From assembly GCA_025024175.1 (NCBI GenBank), contig QCXZ01000064.1, positions 18,476,001-18,540,000 on the forward strand: 64,000 nucleotides of DNA. Direction: 5' to 3'. Source of the stretch: Rhyzopertha dominica. Lineage: Eukaryota; Arthropoda; Insecta; Coleoptera; Bostrichidae. This document shows positions 23,850 through 36,000 of the stretch, piece by piece. The notes below the pieces were generated by a model. That model saw only the letters and a list, made by a program, of their open reading frames with translations. It searched no databases and was not told where the DNA came from. Within the stretch, counting starts at the first letter, position 1. Each line of letters opens with the position of its first letter. Position numbers and translations under genes: made by a program.

Positions 23850-26122
23850 GGCACGCAAACGCTTCTTAAAAAAAAACTACTAAAACTGCTATTAACAAAT
23901 AAAAAACGACCTCACGAAACGAGTGAAACAGAAAAAAAATCGGCTACAAAATTATTTGATCTAAAAGTAGAAGAAAATGCTATAAAAAAGCAACTCCAGA
24001 AAAAACCTCATAATAACGCTCGTAATAGGCCAAAGGAGGGGTATCAGTTAAAATTGTTGGGAATTGCCTTGGAATTGTTGGAATTGGGGTTGGGTTTTTT
24101 TCTTAGAACTGATAGGAATTAGTTCCACACTGGAACTGGTTATACCATTTTTGGCAGCGATAAGCCCCCCTCGCTAGAAGCTTTATCAACTTACCTAACA
24201 ATTTAATATGAAAACCTTCACTAACTAACTAACGGTAAAATATTTGGTAGCTCTGATGTAACCTCTCCTGCAAGGTTTGGTGGACAAATAAACTACGATT
24301 CATGCCAATGTGTTCGTAACCAAATTGAATAATTATGTACTACGTTGAATTTGTTATTATAATAGTTATAAATGTTGTTGCAAATGGTATTATTACCACG
24401 AGTGGGTTAACACTACAGGCGTATAAAGCTCGAGCTGCTATGTTGCAAGACACTGTGCTGCGCTATGCAGTAATTATAGTTAACGGGTAGGTGACGTGCG
24501 AATGAGAACATAGATCCATCGATGTAAACATTATATCAATTATCGGGAAGGTGGTGGAATCTTCTAGAGACATTTTGAAATACAAAAGAATCTCCAATTT
24601 AAAATGCGCATGGTAGTCCGTAACAACTAAGTCTGATTTTAAAAACGTCAAGTGAGGACAAAGCCGATCTAAGTGACATTAAGTGGTTGTAGTCAAATGT
24701 AAGGATTGAATGGTGATACGTTGAATTAGAAGTACTAGAATTTAGCGTGTAAAGCCAAAGACTAAATCAAGTGGTTGATGTTTACTTATGGCAAGCGGTA
24801 TCTGTCCTGTTAATATTGTCTGATACCCCGTTCACCGTGTAAAAGGTGGAACAATGGATAAATGTTAATAAAGATTAGAGGAACAAAAAACAAATCAACA
24901 CCAATTGTAAATAAATAATTATTAATTCGTTATTAGTAATGGATTGTCGGTGTAGTAGAAAAAAATATGGCCTCATGAGGAGCTAACTGTAGGTTGCCTT
25001 ATGCGGCTACATATTTACCAATAAAAAAACTAATTTCCGTACAAATTGTAGCCTTTGAAAACGAATGGCCAAATTAATCAAACAAATTGTTATTTGCGTT
25101 TTTATTTTATTAGCACAGAATCACGCATGACATACCGTAGAACTCTGAGCAAAGCAGTATGCACCGCCGAGAACACGATAATATTTTATTTCGCCTCACC
25201 AGCAATTATGTAAATACGTGAAAATGAATATAACAATTCAACCAGCACGCACGACAAAACAGAACAAGGTCTACAAATAGAAAAGAATAAACTCTCACTA
25301 TATTCGTATGTACGTTTGAACATAGTCAATGAACTGTTGAAAACTTGCTGAACACCTTTCATGCTTAAAACTGAACCCGACAAAGTCCGAGCTGCTGTGT
25401 AAAAATGCTCGTCACAACACAATTCCTAGTTATAATGCCAAGTGCGAGGAAACTAACAAAGCACTATATCTGAAGTACTTCCGCATAACCCTCGTTACGT
25501 TCGGCAAGAAAAGGGCAGTCTGACAGTGTAATATTTCTGTAGTTAAATCCACACTATTCTTAGTTTTATGGCCTACATCACTCATATAAAATTGCTTGAC
25601 CAAACGAGACGTTCGCGTTTTCAGCGGGTTTTACGACAAACAACCGCCCGTAATATCGTAATCAGCGGAACATTACATCGGGGTTAAGATCATGCCCAGC
25701 AGGGCGATTACACGGATTGCCGACATTTGTCTCGAAATGCTGCCACCTCCGACACATTCGTCATGTCTTTATCAGGGAATTGCATAACTTCAGCTAGACG
25801 CTGCACTGGGAAAACGAAATTACATTTTCTTTCTATATAGTACACTCTCAAATACAATATGAAAGGACGCTGGAGAAGCTTTGTGCGTCCGCCATGATGA
25901 ACAAAACAAAATTGTAGTTATAGATATAATATGAACTAGAAATAATTGCGAGGGTTAGATAGATTAGAAAACATTGTTGAAGTGATCTTCATGTAGATAG
26001 TTTTGATAAATGTGACGTCGTGTTATGTCTAAAAAATAAACCCAAGATGACAACAGGTTCCAAAGGAATTCTTGTGCGGTTTTACCTGACTTTACAGGCA
26101 TATGTAGCATATCCTCTAACCA
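23850..26122. other. non-coding stretch
   Basis: No gene is recognised. A run of GGAATTGTTGGAATTGGGG-like imperfect repeats lies near 24050-24100. Otherwise it is featureless. Confidence 0.3.
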
Positions 26123-26450
26123 TTAGCCTATCCAGAATGCTGTCAAAAATGGCGGCTGCATGACAAACATAACCTAAATTACATAGAGGTGGGTCGGTCG
26201 CGAATGAACTGTTAAAAAGAATGGCTCTCGGGTGAGAACTGCGCGAACTGGTACGTGACATTGAAGGTTCGTCGTTCGCGAACAAACAGCTGTTGTTTAA
26301 GTTCGCGAACGAACTATTGAGATGGATAACGGCTCGCTTGCGCGAGCTAGTTCGCGCGAACGGGCTCTCCATAACGAACTGTTTTTCCCATCTTATTAGG
26401 GCATTTAAAGATGGCGGCTTGATGACAAATACGTGTTCTGGACAGCCTAA
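26123..26450. mobile_element. short TIR element with repeated TTCGCGAA palindromes
   Basis: The ends TTAGCCTATCCAGA (26123-26136) and TCTGGACAGCCTAA (26437-26450) are inverted repeats. Just inside both ends are the related strings AAATGGCGGCTGCATGACAAA and AGATGGCGGCTTGATGACAAA, in direct orientation. The centre holds several copies of GTTCGCGAAC and its variants (around 26272-26365). It looks like a non-autonomous DNA element. No target duplication is clear. The overlapping frames on both strands are by-products of the palindromes. Confidence 0.6.
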
Positions 26451-27914
26451 TACTTTAAAGTGCGTCCAGCTTACAAGGGTAAGCGGAATGGCATCTTAAT
26501 TTCAGGCCCGTATTTATTATCTGTAGTTTACAAAGCCTCTGAAGTGCTTACAACAGGTCCTTGAAATTCGAGTTTTTTCTTACCACAGCTTTGTTCTGNT
26601 TCTGACAGCTGTTACAGTTTCGGCAGCGTCTGTTTTGACATATGTCAAATAGAACGCTTATAATTACGCTTTTTAGGATTACGTCATCTAATATGTCTTC
26701 CCATGGGCACACAGTGCGTCTGAAAATAAAACTGTCAGGAAGGAGCATATGATTCGATTCGTGGAACTAGAATGGCGGTTGCATATGGCCGACTACTGTT
26801 TCCGTAGTGGTAGTGGTGTTGTGTTCCGCATATAAACAAGGAGTTTTCAAGAACAAGATGAGATTGCAGGAAACGGATTTTAGATTCTGTTTAGGAGGTT
26901 ATTTCCTAGGAGGAGGGGGTTAAAATTTCAAGAAAATCGCTATATAACATATATTCTATATAATTACCTCCATTTGACTACGCCTATGCATAGCATTTGT
27001 TGTTAAGTATAAAAGTCACTTACCTATGAAATGATACTCCAGAGTTCTTATGTATTGGTGTACGGGAACAACAAGGCGTGCAATTTATCCTATTTTGATC
27101 TCTTGCACCAAGGCTTCACCATTCACCAAATTATTGTCTAAAAAGTCAGTAATATAAATTTACACCGGAACGTCCAAAATAAGTATTCCAGTGCACTTGT
27201 CTATGTTTAAAGCAAACCAAAAATTCTTAAATATATCAAACTTCCAAGCTAAATGATAATAGTCGCCCGAACAACCAAAATATTGGAGATTAAACATAGC
27301 CCTTTCCGTCACAGCTAATATGTGCATACGATGCGCAACGCTTCTTCCTGATATACATGGGTTGTTCAGGACCGAGTCATTGAAAGTGATCCAGTCATCG
27401 CTTTATTCGTTTACTTCGGCTCATAACTAATGAAGCAGTGTCGTTCAGAGCACAGCATATACTGTAACGAGAGACTGCTTTCACTTCACTTTCAAGTCAT
27501 GATTCATAAGAACAACCCTACAATATAAACGCAACCTCCTTCAGTATGTAAAAATAATTCCTTTTATTTACCCTTCGACTACCATTTTAAAGTCACATGT
27601 GTTAAAAAACCTACATCTGACAATGTTGCTCCGGTACAGCTCGGCAACTCGATCTCGGCCTTGATTCATGAAGGATGTCAATGATCCGAATCTACGCGAT
27701 TGATTGAATGACTTGAATCGAATTTAACGGTCCAGTTTAGTAGCTGACGCTAGTACTAAAGGATGGGGTTCTTATAACACAGCGTTAGAAGCTGCATTGT
27801 TTTATATGTGTGTCCTATCACCATTTCAAAGGTCATGTTTTCTAAAAAACCTAGTTTACTAGAATGCGCTCGATTTCGCTCAAAAACCGTATAAAAATAA
27901 TTAAAATTGTTGAT
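26451..27914. other. non-coding stretch
   Basis: No gene is recognised. Around 27370-27780 the strings TCAAGTCAT/ATGACTTGA recur in both orientations, hinting at another degraded palindromic element whose borders cannot be fixed. Confidence 0.3.
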
Positions 27915-28092
27915 GTAAGTAAAAATTTAGATGGCAATGCCATCTGTCAGCATTACACTGGCATGATGACAAAGCCATCTAGCTGTCATTATGGAATCTA
28001 CTTCCTGGAGCTGTAGCCTGCACTGATGAGCTATAATGATAGATCTATCTACAGTTGACTGCGGTGCAGACAGCACGGCATAGAAATGCATT
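27915..28092. mobile_element. SINE-like element S, copy 2
   Basis: A 178-bp copy of S with perfect 14-bp flanking repeats TTAAAATTGTTGAT (27901-27914 and 28093-28106). It has the same palindrome GATGGCAATGCCATC (27930-27944) and the same end, CATAGAAATGCATT. The TSD differs in sequence and length from copy 1, as expected for independent retro-insertions. Confidence 0.75.
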
Positions 28093-28106
28093 TTAAAATT
28101 GTTGAT

Positions 28107-28509
28107 ATTTCCGGTCGTTATAATCGTACAACAAAACCCGGAATAAGAAAACTATCCATAAAATTTGAGTCGACTGGCTCAGTACATGACGTAGAAACAC
28201 GTATCAGTTCGTCAACCGAAAACATCGCAGCTGTGTAAAGTAAAGCATTGAAGATCAAAATTTGTCAACTGAGCAGTGTTCACAACAACCGGGCCTTACC
28301 TGCAACTATCACATGGTGAAATTTACGTAAGGATTTGGCTCGGATAAAATCTACACACCAATAAACCGATGAAGAATTTCCATTTAAAGTATGTACTGAT
28401 TTGAATACGAAAAGAAGGATCTTGAAAGACCCTCACTAACGTGGTTTAGCTTATTCCATTTACTTCTGATCAACAAAGGGTCACAAACAGTTTTTTGAAA
28501 GACCATGGA
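28107..28509. other. non-coding gap
   Basis: I see nothing recognisable between S copy 2 and T2. Confidence 0.3.
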
Positions 28510-29289
28510 AATTGGGTATTATCACTTTTTTTGAAAATTACATACAATGAATCTTGAAGTGCATATATATCGTACGCCATGTTAGAAAAAACAACAAAAA
28601 TATTTGTAGGTAGAGAATTTCAGCTCTGAAATTCGAATCTTAGGAGTCACCGCCAAAACGCTTCTATCTAAGGTTATTCAACTCGTGACGTCAAGTATCA
28701 TGTGAGGAGCGTGCTGTTTAATGATGTAGTATCTGTCTTGTATTGGAAAAGCTTTTGTGTGGTTTTTATTGAAAGGACGGTATAAGAGGTCGCACCAAAA
28801 AGTGATTTGTGTAGTTTTACAAGCATCTATTATGTATGGAAAACAAAACAAGTGGTTTTGTTCATGGTTATAAAAGTACTTCAGTCAGTACAGCTAACAA
28901 AATTTATGTAACCGTTCTTCCATATTATCAACGTATGAAACAGTTGTTTAAGGCCCCTAGACGTGATATGCCGAAATCGCAAAGTTTGTTTTTCTGTTGT
29001 GAAGATCATCTTAATTCTTACTGTAAGTTTTATAAATTGACGGGCTGAGGCTGATGCGAGACGTGCTGACCCCAGATGTAAACAAGCGGCCATTTACAAG
29101 ACACCTGACGTCACGGCCAATATGTTCGCGTTTTGGCGGTCCTTTTAAATATTCCCATTTTTAATATTAAAAATAAACCTTACGATCAATATTTTCGAAT
29201 TTATAAGCTGTCACAGCTGTTTTATGGATTAGATTTTATATATTAATGTGCAATTTGATAAAGTATAAATACATGGCAAATACCCAATT
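28510..29289 (+). mobile_element. T2, THAP-bearing transposon, internally deleted copy
   Basis: Bounded by AATTGGGTATT (28510-28520) and AATACCCAATT (29279-29289). It matches T3 in inverted orientation across both ends but lacks the central part of about 480 bp: the match jumps just after the splice-donor-like GTAAGT (29026-29031) to TAAATTGACGGGCT. Both ends share the subterminal strings ACCGCCAAAACGC and the CRE palindrome TGACGTCA (28686-28693, 29106-29113) in inverted arrangement. This is the structure of an internal-deletion derivative dependent on a transposase made elsewhere. Confidence 0.88.
28832..29048 (+). pseudogene. THAP-domain first exon of T2, damaged
   Basis: The original start is probably ATG at 28832 (MYGKQNK..., shared with T3). 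A 2-nt deletion near the first zinc cysteine shifts the frame, so the longest readable frame starts at 28836. It shows VHGYKSTSVSTANKI (second ligand cysteine changed to Y), the VLPYYQRMKQLF helix and KAPRRDMPKSQSLFFCCEDH, which holds the final C-x2-H zinc ligands. A GTAAGT donor follows at 29026. In THAP proteins this C2CH module binds DNA in the major groove. In this copy the zinc site is broken and the downstream exon is deleted. Confidence 0.75.
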
Positions 29290-31280
29290 GATCAAATTTG
29301 GTAACTTTGCTTCGATCCTTTTAACTGAACAGAAACTAATCCATAATGTATAATGGTTTCAAATCGAAAGAACTTTAGTCAACATTCAAAGGTTATCAAG
29401 GGAGAAATTTGGATTTTACTGAATTTACAAATGATAATTGATGTGTTGGATTTAACATTTTTGTTGTATGCTAATCATCCAAAAACGTTTTTGGAACACA
29501 AAATGTGAATGTCTGTAATTAATTACAACATTAGTCTAAGGACAATAATCTTGATTTGAATGTTAGTGAATGGAACACAGTGTCTTTCACATTAGAGAGC
29601 ATGCCTATAGCCTATGATTATTGTTTTGGTGGCATTTCCCTCTCCACACTAAACACGTTTTATCCAAAACCGTCTTTCATTAATTGTTTAACTGACATTA
29701 CTGCTATGGATGCTAAATGGATGCTTTTATAAATTACGCTGCTGTAAGGATTTTACCGACAGTTGTACTTCCAAGCTATTGTATCATTGTCACGTCCGAT
29801 CAAAGTTGGAGTAGGTATACATCTGTAGTATGATCGTTGTTCTATATATTGAGTGAGCTCAAAAACGTTTTCTTGAATTGATTGATTGACGGATTTTATC
29901 CCCCAGTTGGTGTTTCCAGGATGTTTTGATAGGTAGGGATTTCTTTGGCAATCACAGCGAAAGTCATGAGTATATCGTTCTGTCGTTTTTTGTGTTGAAA
30001 TCCATGAATCCAGCTTGTTGCACACACAAGTAATAAATTTAATGTGCATGATCGTATTTAATAAGACCAGCCTATAGGTGTGCAAAACGCAAGAAAACAC
30101 GTCATGTGTGTGCCCAAGTGATGTAATTGGAATGACGCAGTGGAACTTTGAAAATAAAGCTAGCAACTTGGATATAATCTTGCAAGTTAAATACAGCATC
30201 CAAAATATTATTGGATGTCTCTGCGTTAATAATTTTAATTCTCGTGTCAAAACAAACGAAAAATTTTAACTAAAATTGATCAAGAAGAAATATAAAGATT
30301 TTATCACTCTCTAGTAGTAGTCGTAGGCCCGTTGCACACATTTTCGTTAATGGTGCCTGTAAAAAAGGGTGATATCACAGTTTCTTATACATTTAATACT
30401 TATAGAAAGCCATGATATTGTCCTTGCTTCTACGTACAGAGTACACGAAAGTATATATATTTAGAAAATAATGCGATCAGTCAATATTACGCAAAACGGA
30501 GCAGCAATACATGAAAATATTGTGGAGTAAGCTAATCTGCTAAGGCCAAGCTTGCAGTGTATACCAATTTAAGCAATCCTATTTGTCTTTGATTAAACGC
30601 AATCAAAATTGCAGTAAGTGAGCTATAAAGACAATTTAATTCCTACAGACAAAGGATTGTAAAATTAACCCACAGACACACTAATTAAAGACCAGTTAAC
30701 ATACGCTACTTTTAGAGCGCGTTTTAACCGGGCTTTCTTCGCAAAGTCTTCCCATACATTTCTCTTATTTGAGCAAGCGTGCGCCGTGTTTCTTTTCTGT
30801 TTCAGCTGTCAACCACGCTCTGCGCTCTAAGTTATACGGGACGGTTTATTCAAATCAAGGTAAACCTTTAAGTGGAAGAACGCCGTGCAGTAAACATTAA
30901 ATGACCCGTTATAATAATGGCTCATTTTTAAAACGCTGGCTTTTCCCAAGATCTCGGTTAAAGTTAACGCGAACCTGCAAAGCCGTCCTATTATTCATAA
31001 GACTTATCAGGCTTTAAAGCTGGCCGTATATTTCTGGCTAGAATACTGACACAGGCGCTGCATAAGATATGGGAAATGTAAGCTGGTAGTAGCACTGCAT
31101 GTCTACGTGCTTGCATCAATTCTCACAGGGCTTAAAATAGAACCATTAGCAATCCGAGATTGTCTAGGATACGTTCAATCCCAATTTTCAGATTACACTG
31201 CAACCGCAAGCGTCTAAATAAATCATGAACGGATAAAAAATTTCCAACTGAGGTGATCACACGATACACGATACACCATA
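29290..31280. other. non-coding stretch
   Basis: The 165-aa minus-strand frame at 29753-30250 is unlike any family I know and its composition is not gene-like. The block 30690-31060 is less AT-rich and has the look of conserved non-coding DNA, but this is unproven. Confidence 0.3.
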
Positions 31281-33027
31281 CAGGGTGTCCAACGAAAACT
31301 TTGCTTAGAAGTGCATGGGAAAATACATATTAGAAGGCTTTGAAAATTGCAATTCGAACTAAAATATACTCCAAACTGCTACAAAGAAGTTACTTACTTA
31401 CTTATTACCTTAAAAGAAACATTTGGAATTTTTTTCACATTTCTGGATCTAAAAATCAACTGTAGTCATATAAGCTCCAAATAATGTTAGCTAGATACAG
31501 GTCATCTTTTTATATTAATGATTTTGGTCTACTTGTCAACATGGCATTTGTTCCCTTTTTTACCCCGTTGGTTTAAATTCTTAACTTGCTGGTATAAGAA
31601 AAGGTTCCTTTAGTAGTATTCAGACTTTGTTTTACCTGACGCAGCGACGCTGTGAGATAAGCGGCAAAGTAGCCCAATTCCATTGTTTCGGTATATTCAT
31701 TATTGGGCAAAATTATATTGTATTAAGAGCAACTACACATTATCACTTTTAGAATGTGCTAAAAGCGCATAATATAACTTGTGTACGGTTGATTTAATTT
31801 TTGTAATATTCGGCTTAAACTGCCTGAAGTTCTGAGACTTATCAATTAGTCTTCCATTAATATCAATGTTGAGCTGGAAACGTAAAAGAGGTTCTTGTAG
31901 CTAGTCTGTCACGTTTACCACAAATTGAAAGCAAATTCTGAAAATTGGCGTTCGACAATTCCAAATAAGAAATTTTTACGATAAGACATGTGGCAGATGC
32001 GTTTTTACAGTAATAAGAATGGAACAATTGCCATTGCTTCTACGGCATACTATCAATACAGACGGACTTTAATATGAAATTGGTACAAATAAAAAAAAAA
32101 CGCTTATAACCTTTAAACACCTGTGGATACAGGGAAACTCAATGTAGTGTATGCAGAATTAAATTTTGTATCCGTACTATAAAAAATCTGCATATGGTTC
32201 TATTTGAAATAAGACAGATATTTTAGTTCAAAATTGATTAAATGTTATCAGCAATTATGACCATCCTGTGGATGTGACGGTACTGATAAATTTCTTGTTA
32301 ATGGCCCTTTTGGAATGCCAAATATTATTTGAAGTTACTGATTAAAGTAAACTACGCCAGTTTAATTTTCTATTTTAGATATAGATGACCTTGACTCGAC
32401 TTTAAATTAGCCATTCGTAGAATCAAAACAGATGAAGTGCTATGCAGAAATCAATTATCTTGTGAAAACAAAGGAAAAATAGTTTAGTGGCGTTAATGTG
32501 ATAAATTTTGTGTTAGTTCAGCGTGTTATTTATGTTTGTTACACAGCTGTAACACCTGTAAATGTGGTAGGTAATTGCACGAAGCCTGCATTTTGTACAA
32601 GGACTGTCCAAAATTATCGTAAATAATAATACGTTTAGATGTGATATTTTCATATAAAGTCTAAAAGTGGTTCAAAATCCTAAATCACGCTATATTTTCA
32701 AGGGTACATGGCGGCGACTAGTTTTTCTTGTTATTCACTAAGAAGGAGCAAAAATTACGCATTCATGGTAATGACACAAATTGAAGAAGGCAAAAGTCGG
32801 CACTCAACTGTGAAGTAACATTTATTATACGAGGTAAGGTTAAAAAATATTTACAGAAATTAACTTTAAATACAAAATATGATAATCTGCAAAAAAAATT
32901 TTTTTGGACACCCTCCAAGCTATCTTTAAAGTGTTTGAACAGACTTACAATTTGACATATAACTTAAGGTTGTACGTAAAGAAATAAAGAAATTATGAAC
33001 CTGGGGAGTTTTAGGTGGCGGACCCTG
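31281..33027. mobile_element. possible decayed TIR element
   Basis: Left end TA|CAGGGTGTCCAACG (31279 onward) is met by CCCTG|TA at 33023-33029. A second partial match, TTGGACACCCTC (32905-32916), offers an alternative right end. No transposase remains inside. The call rests only on these termini. Confidence 0.3.
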
Positions 33028-33029
33028 TA

Positions 33030-36000
33030 TGTACTTATCATCATGATAATAATATGGCTTCCTCTTTATAAAACACATTTATCACAGAAGAAATTGCTAT
33101 ATAAAAACAATGTTTTTTAATATAATAGTTTTATAGATGTTCACAAGATGACCATTAAGTGTTGAATAACACATATTTAAATCCTTTTGCGATAATTTGT
33201 CTCCACTGGAAAAATGTGTAAAGCTTTATACAATGAGTATAAAACGGTGCTTAACACTATTCCATAATTTTGCTGTGAAAACGTGCCTAACACTAAACTA
33301 TATAACAATTTAGTGTACTGAAGCTTAATACTCGTAGGGGGATACCTTATAAAACAAAATATATGCCGAGGAACAATAATAAAACAACAATGAAGCAAAT
33401 ATGCCTTGCTATTTGGAAATTATGAAATAATATTTCCTGTTGGGTGCCACATGGCGAGAATAAGAACCAAAGGTTTTGCAGACAAAGAAATTTCTCTAAA
33501 AATGCCAGTTCTTATAGTTTTTTCTTACTGCAACTAATTAACAAAAAATGATAACTAGAAATAGAAACTGATGAAATTATAGACTTCAATATTTTTTAAA
33601 GGTGGATGTAATTTCTAAACGGCCTAGTAGATTAATTAAACGTAACGAGTACTTACGTAGAAACTAGGCTTGTCATATACTACTCGTAGAAAAGTAAGCT
33701 TACCCATATAACTTCAATTCGCACTAAAGAACTATAGCCACTTTATAAAATACAAGTATTGCAGCACAACTAAAGTTCTAGGCCGGTTTAAGCTTATTCA
33801 TGCATGATTATGAATTTCAATCAAATAACCATTGGCCTATAAATACGAGTTTTGTCTATTCCAAATAAGCTGCAGCTAAATCAACCAACTAAAAAAGCTT
33901 AATTTGCTTTAAAGTGGCACATTCACCTCAGGCGATGCGCGCGTCACATTATTCTAATATGTTCCACGTCAGAACCACACGCCTGACGCGGCCGTGCCCC
34001 TCAGAAATTCGCGTATAACAAAACAAAGTTGAAATCGGGTGGCTAGGGATCCAAAAGCAAACAGTGCTCAAAACGGGGCGAAATTTGTTTGATCTCCCAA
34101 CATATAACACGCCCGAGTGCTTCTTACATTTCGCCTCGAGGTGCGAGCCGATGCCGTATGCCATCTACAATGTATATAATTCAGCCATTTAATTTGGTCG
34201 TAGAGACCAAATGAAAAATTTGCCGGTTCACTGAGCGTTTTCAGCTTCCAACGTGTTCCTACCGATGAAACGTACAAAGTGCACCACCTACGTTGGCCGG
34301 CGACCGCTGCAACTGGCCGAACAGTGGCGGCCCTGAAGCCCTGCTTCCACTGAGGAAACATTTAGCAGCTTTCCGGTGCCCGTTTTCGAAAAAATTGCTA
34401 AATATATCCGAAAGTTGATCGTTATTTTGGAGATAAATGTTGTTTACATTTCGAGCGGTACTTTTGAAGGAAAATTAGGCAACCCATACAAAAAAGTTGC
34501 TGCATATTCCTGGGCAGTAATAGAAATATAAGCTGTCAGGTTACGCAAGTCAAACAGTCTCAGGGAACGACATCCATCGGCAAGCCAACAAAAACCCATG
34601 CACCAACAAAACTCATGAATCGCTATTTCAAGGGCTGAAAAGACCTAATAGATTGAAGCAGTTCTCCTCGAATTGTTCTGATGTAAACAACATAACACAC
34701 GCTTTTGCTATTAAAAAAAAAACATGAGCAACTGGCAATAAATAGTTGCAATTTTTTCGAATTTGTTTTGCTTCTCAGAGGGAAACACGATAGATATAGA
34801 AAAAATAGGTGTGAATTTTAACAGGACAAACAAATTTCTTATTGAGCCTAAAACTAAATTATGTGAGACTGAAATTTTGTTCGTCTTGGGGTAGCCCCCG
34901 TCGGATTTAGAAATAGGATGGACGATTTGCCCTCTTTTGTAAAGGACATGAATATGGGATACCTTGGGGGAGTTAGAGAGAGTAGTGCACCTGCTTTTGT
35001 TTAGGCGGTTGGGATGCTTCGACGATAGGGCGACGGGATTGTGAATGTGGGGATAGCCATTGTATGATTGGATTTCAAATATTATACAGGTGATATCCAT
35101 ATTCCCGGTCCATGTTGTTCGCTGTTTACAAATCTGAATGGCATCTCGGAATTAGCCAGTGGTAAATGCCGTAAGAAACTAATCATAATTTCCTTAGGTA
35201 GAAAATTGTTGAAAGCAGCTAATCCCAACTATCTTCCAGCCCCCTCCGAAAATGTCACAATTTGTTCTGTATCGGAAAGACAAATCAAATACTCTGTCAT
35301 CTAGAAGTATTTACAGATTTACACTATTCTTGGTCTATAAAGGTGATACAGGCAGATCCATTAAAACTTATAGATAACACAAACGCTCTTCTACCGAATG
35401 TCCTTATCTTCACCACTTGTAAATTCCCTTACAGTCTGGGCCGTGAAGAGGGCCATCCCCTCTGCAGTACCTGGAATCCAATAACACAACGGCTATCCCA
35501 ACCTTCACAACCGTTTCCCTTCTGCGTCCAAGCATCTCCAATGCCTATATAAAAAACCACCCATTCTCCTTTATGATTTGGTTAAGTTCTAACGTGGTTT
35601 TCGCATTAAATTTGTGATGATGCCCCTTGCAAGAGCTGACGAAAGGTCGCACCTGTTTCCAAAATCGACACGCTGTATGCCAACAAGTTGTTATCTTTTT
35701 TTAGCAGACTTTTCATCAGGCGGTACTTGTATTTTCATTTAGTTCTTCTTTGAACATAATAAAACTTAGAGTTAGCATCTTTTTCTTTTGCTCCTCCATA
35801 TTACCGCAACTTGTGACATTCATGGACACAATGAGTGGAGCATTCACAATCTACTAAAGCTACAGACAATAGTAGTAAATTAAAAAAAAATACTTGGTGA
35901 AAATAAAAACTCTTGTGTAGTTGCTGAAGTTCGCAGAACACCCGACAGTGGGAAATCAAAAGTAACAGAAACTTTTTGTAAGTTCCTCCAATGGAAACGT

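Noticed and set aside
26082..26499. Ser/Arg-rich open frames on both strands
   Set aside because: They follow from the CpG-rich palindromes of the short TIR element.
29753..30250. 165-aa minus-strand open frame, longest outside the LINE
   Set aside because: No family resemblance, low-complexity composition, and no supporting repeat or splice structure.
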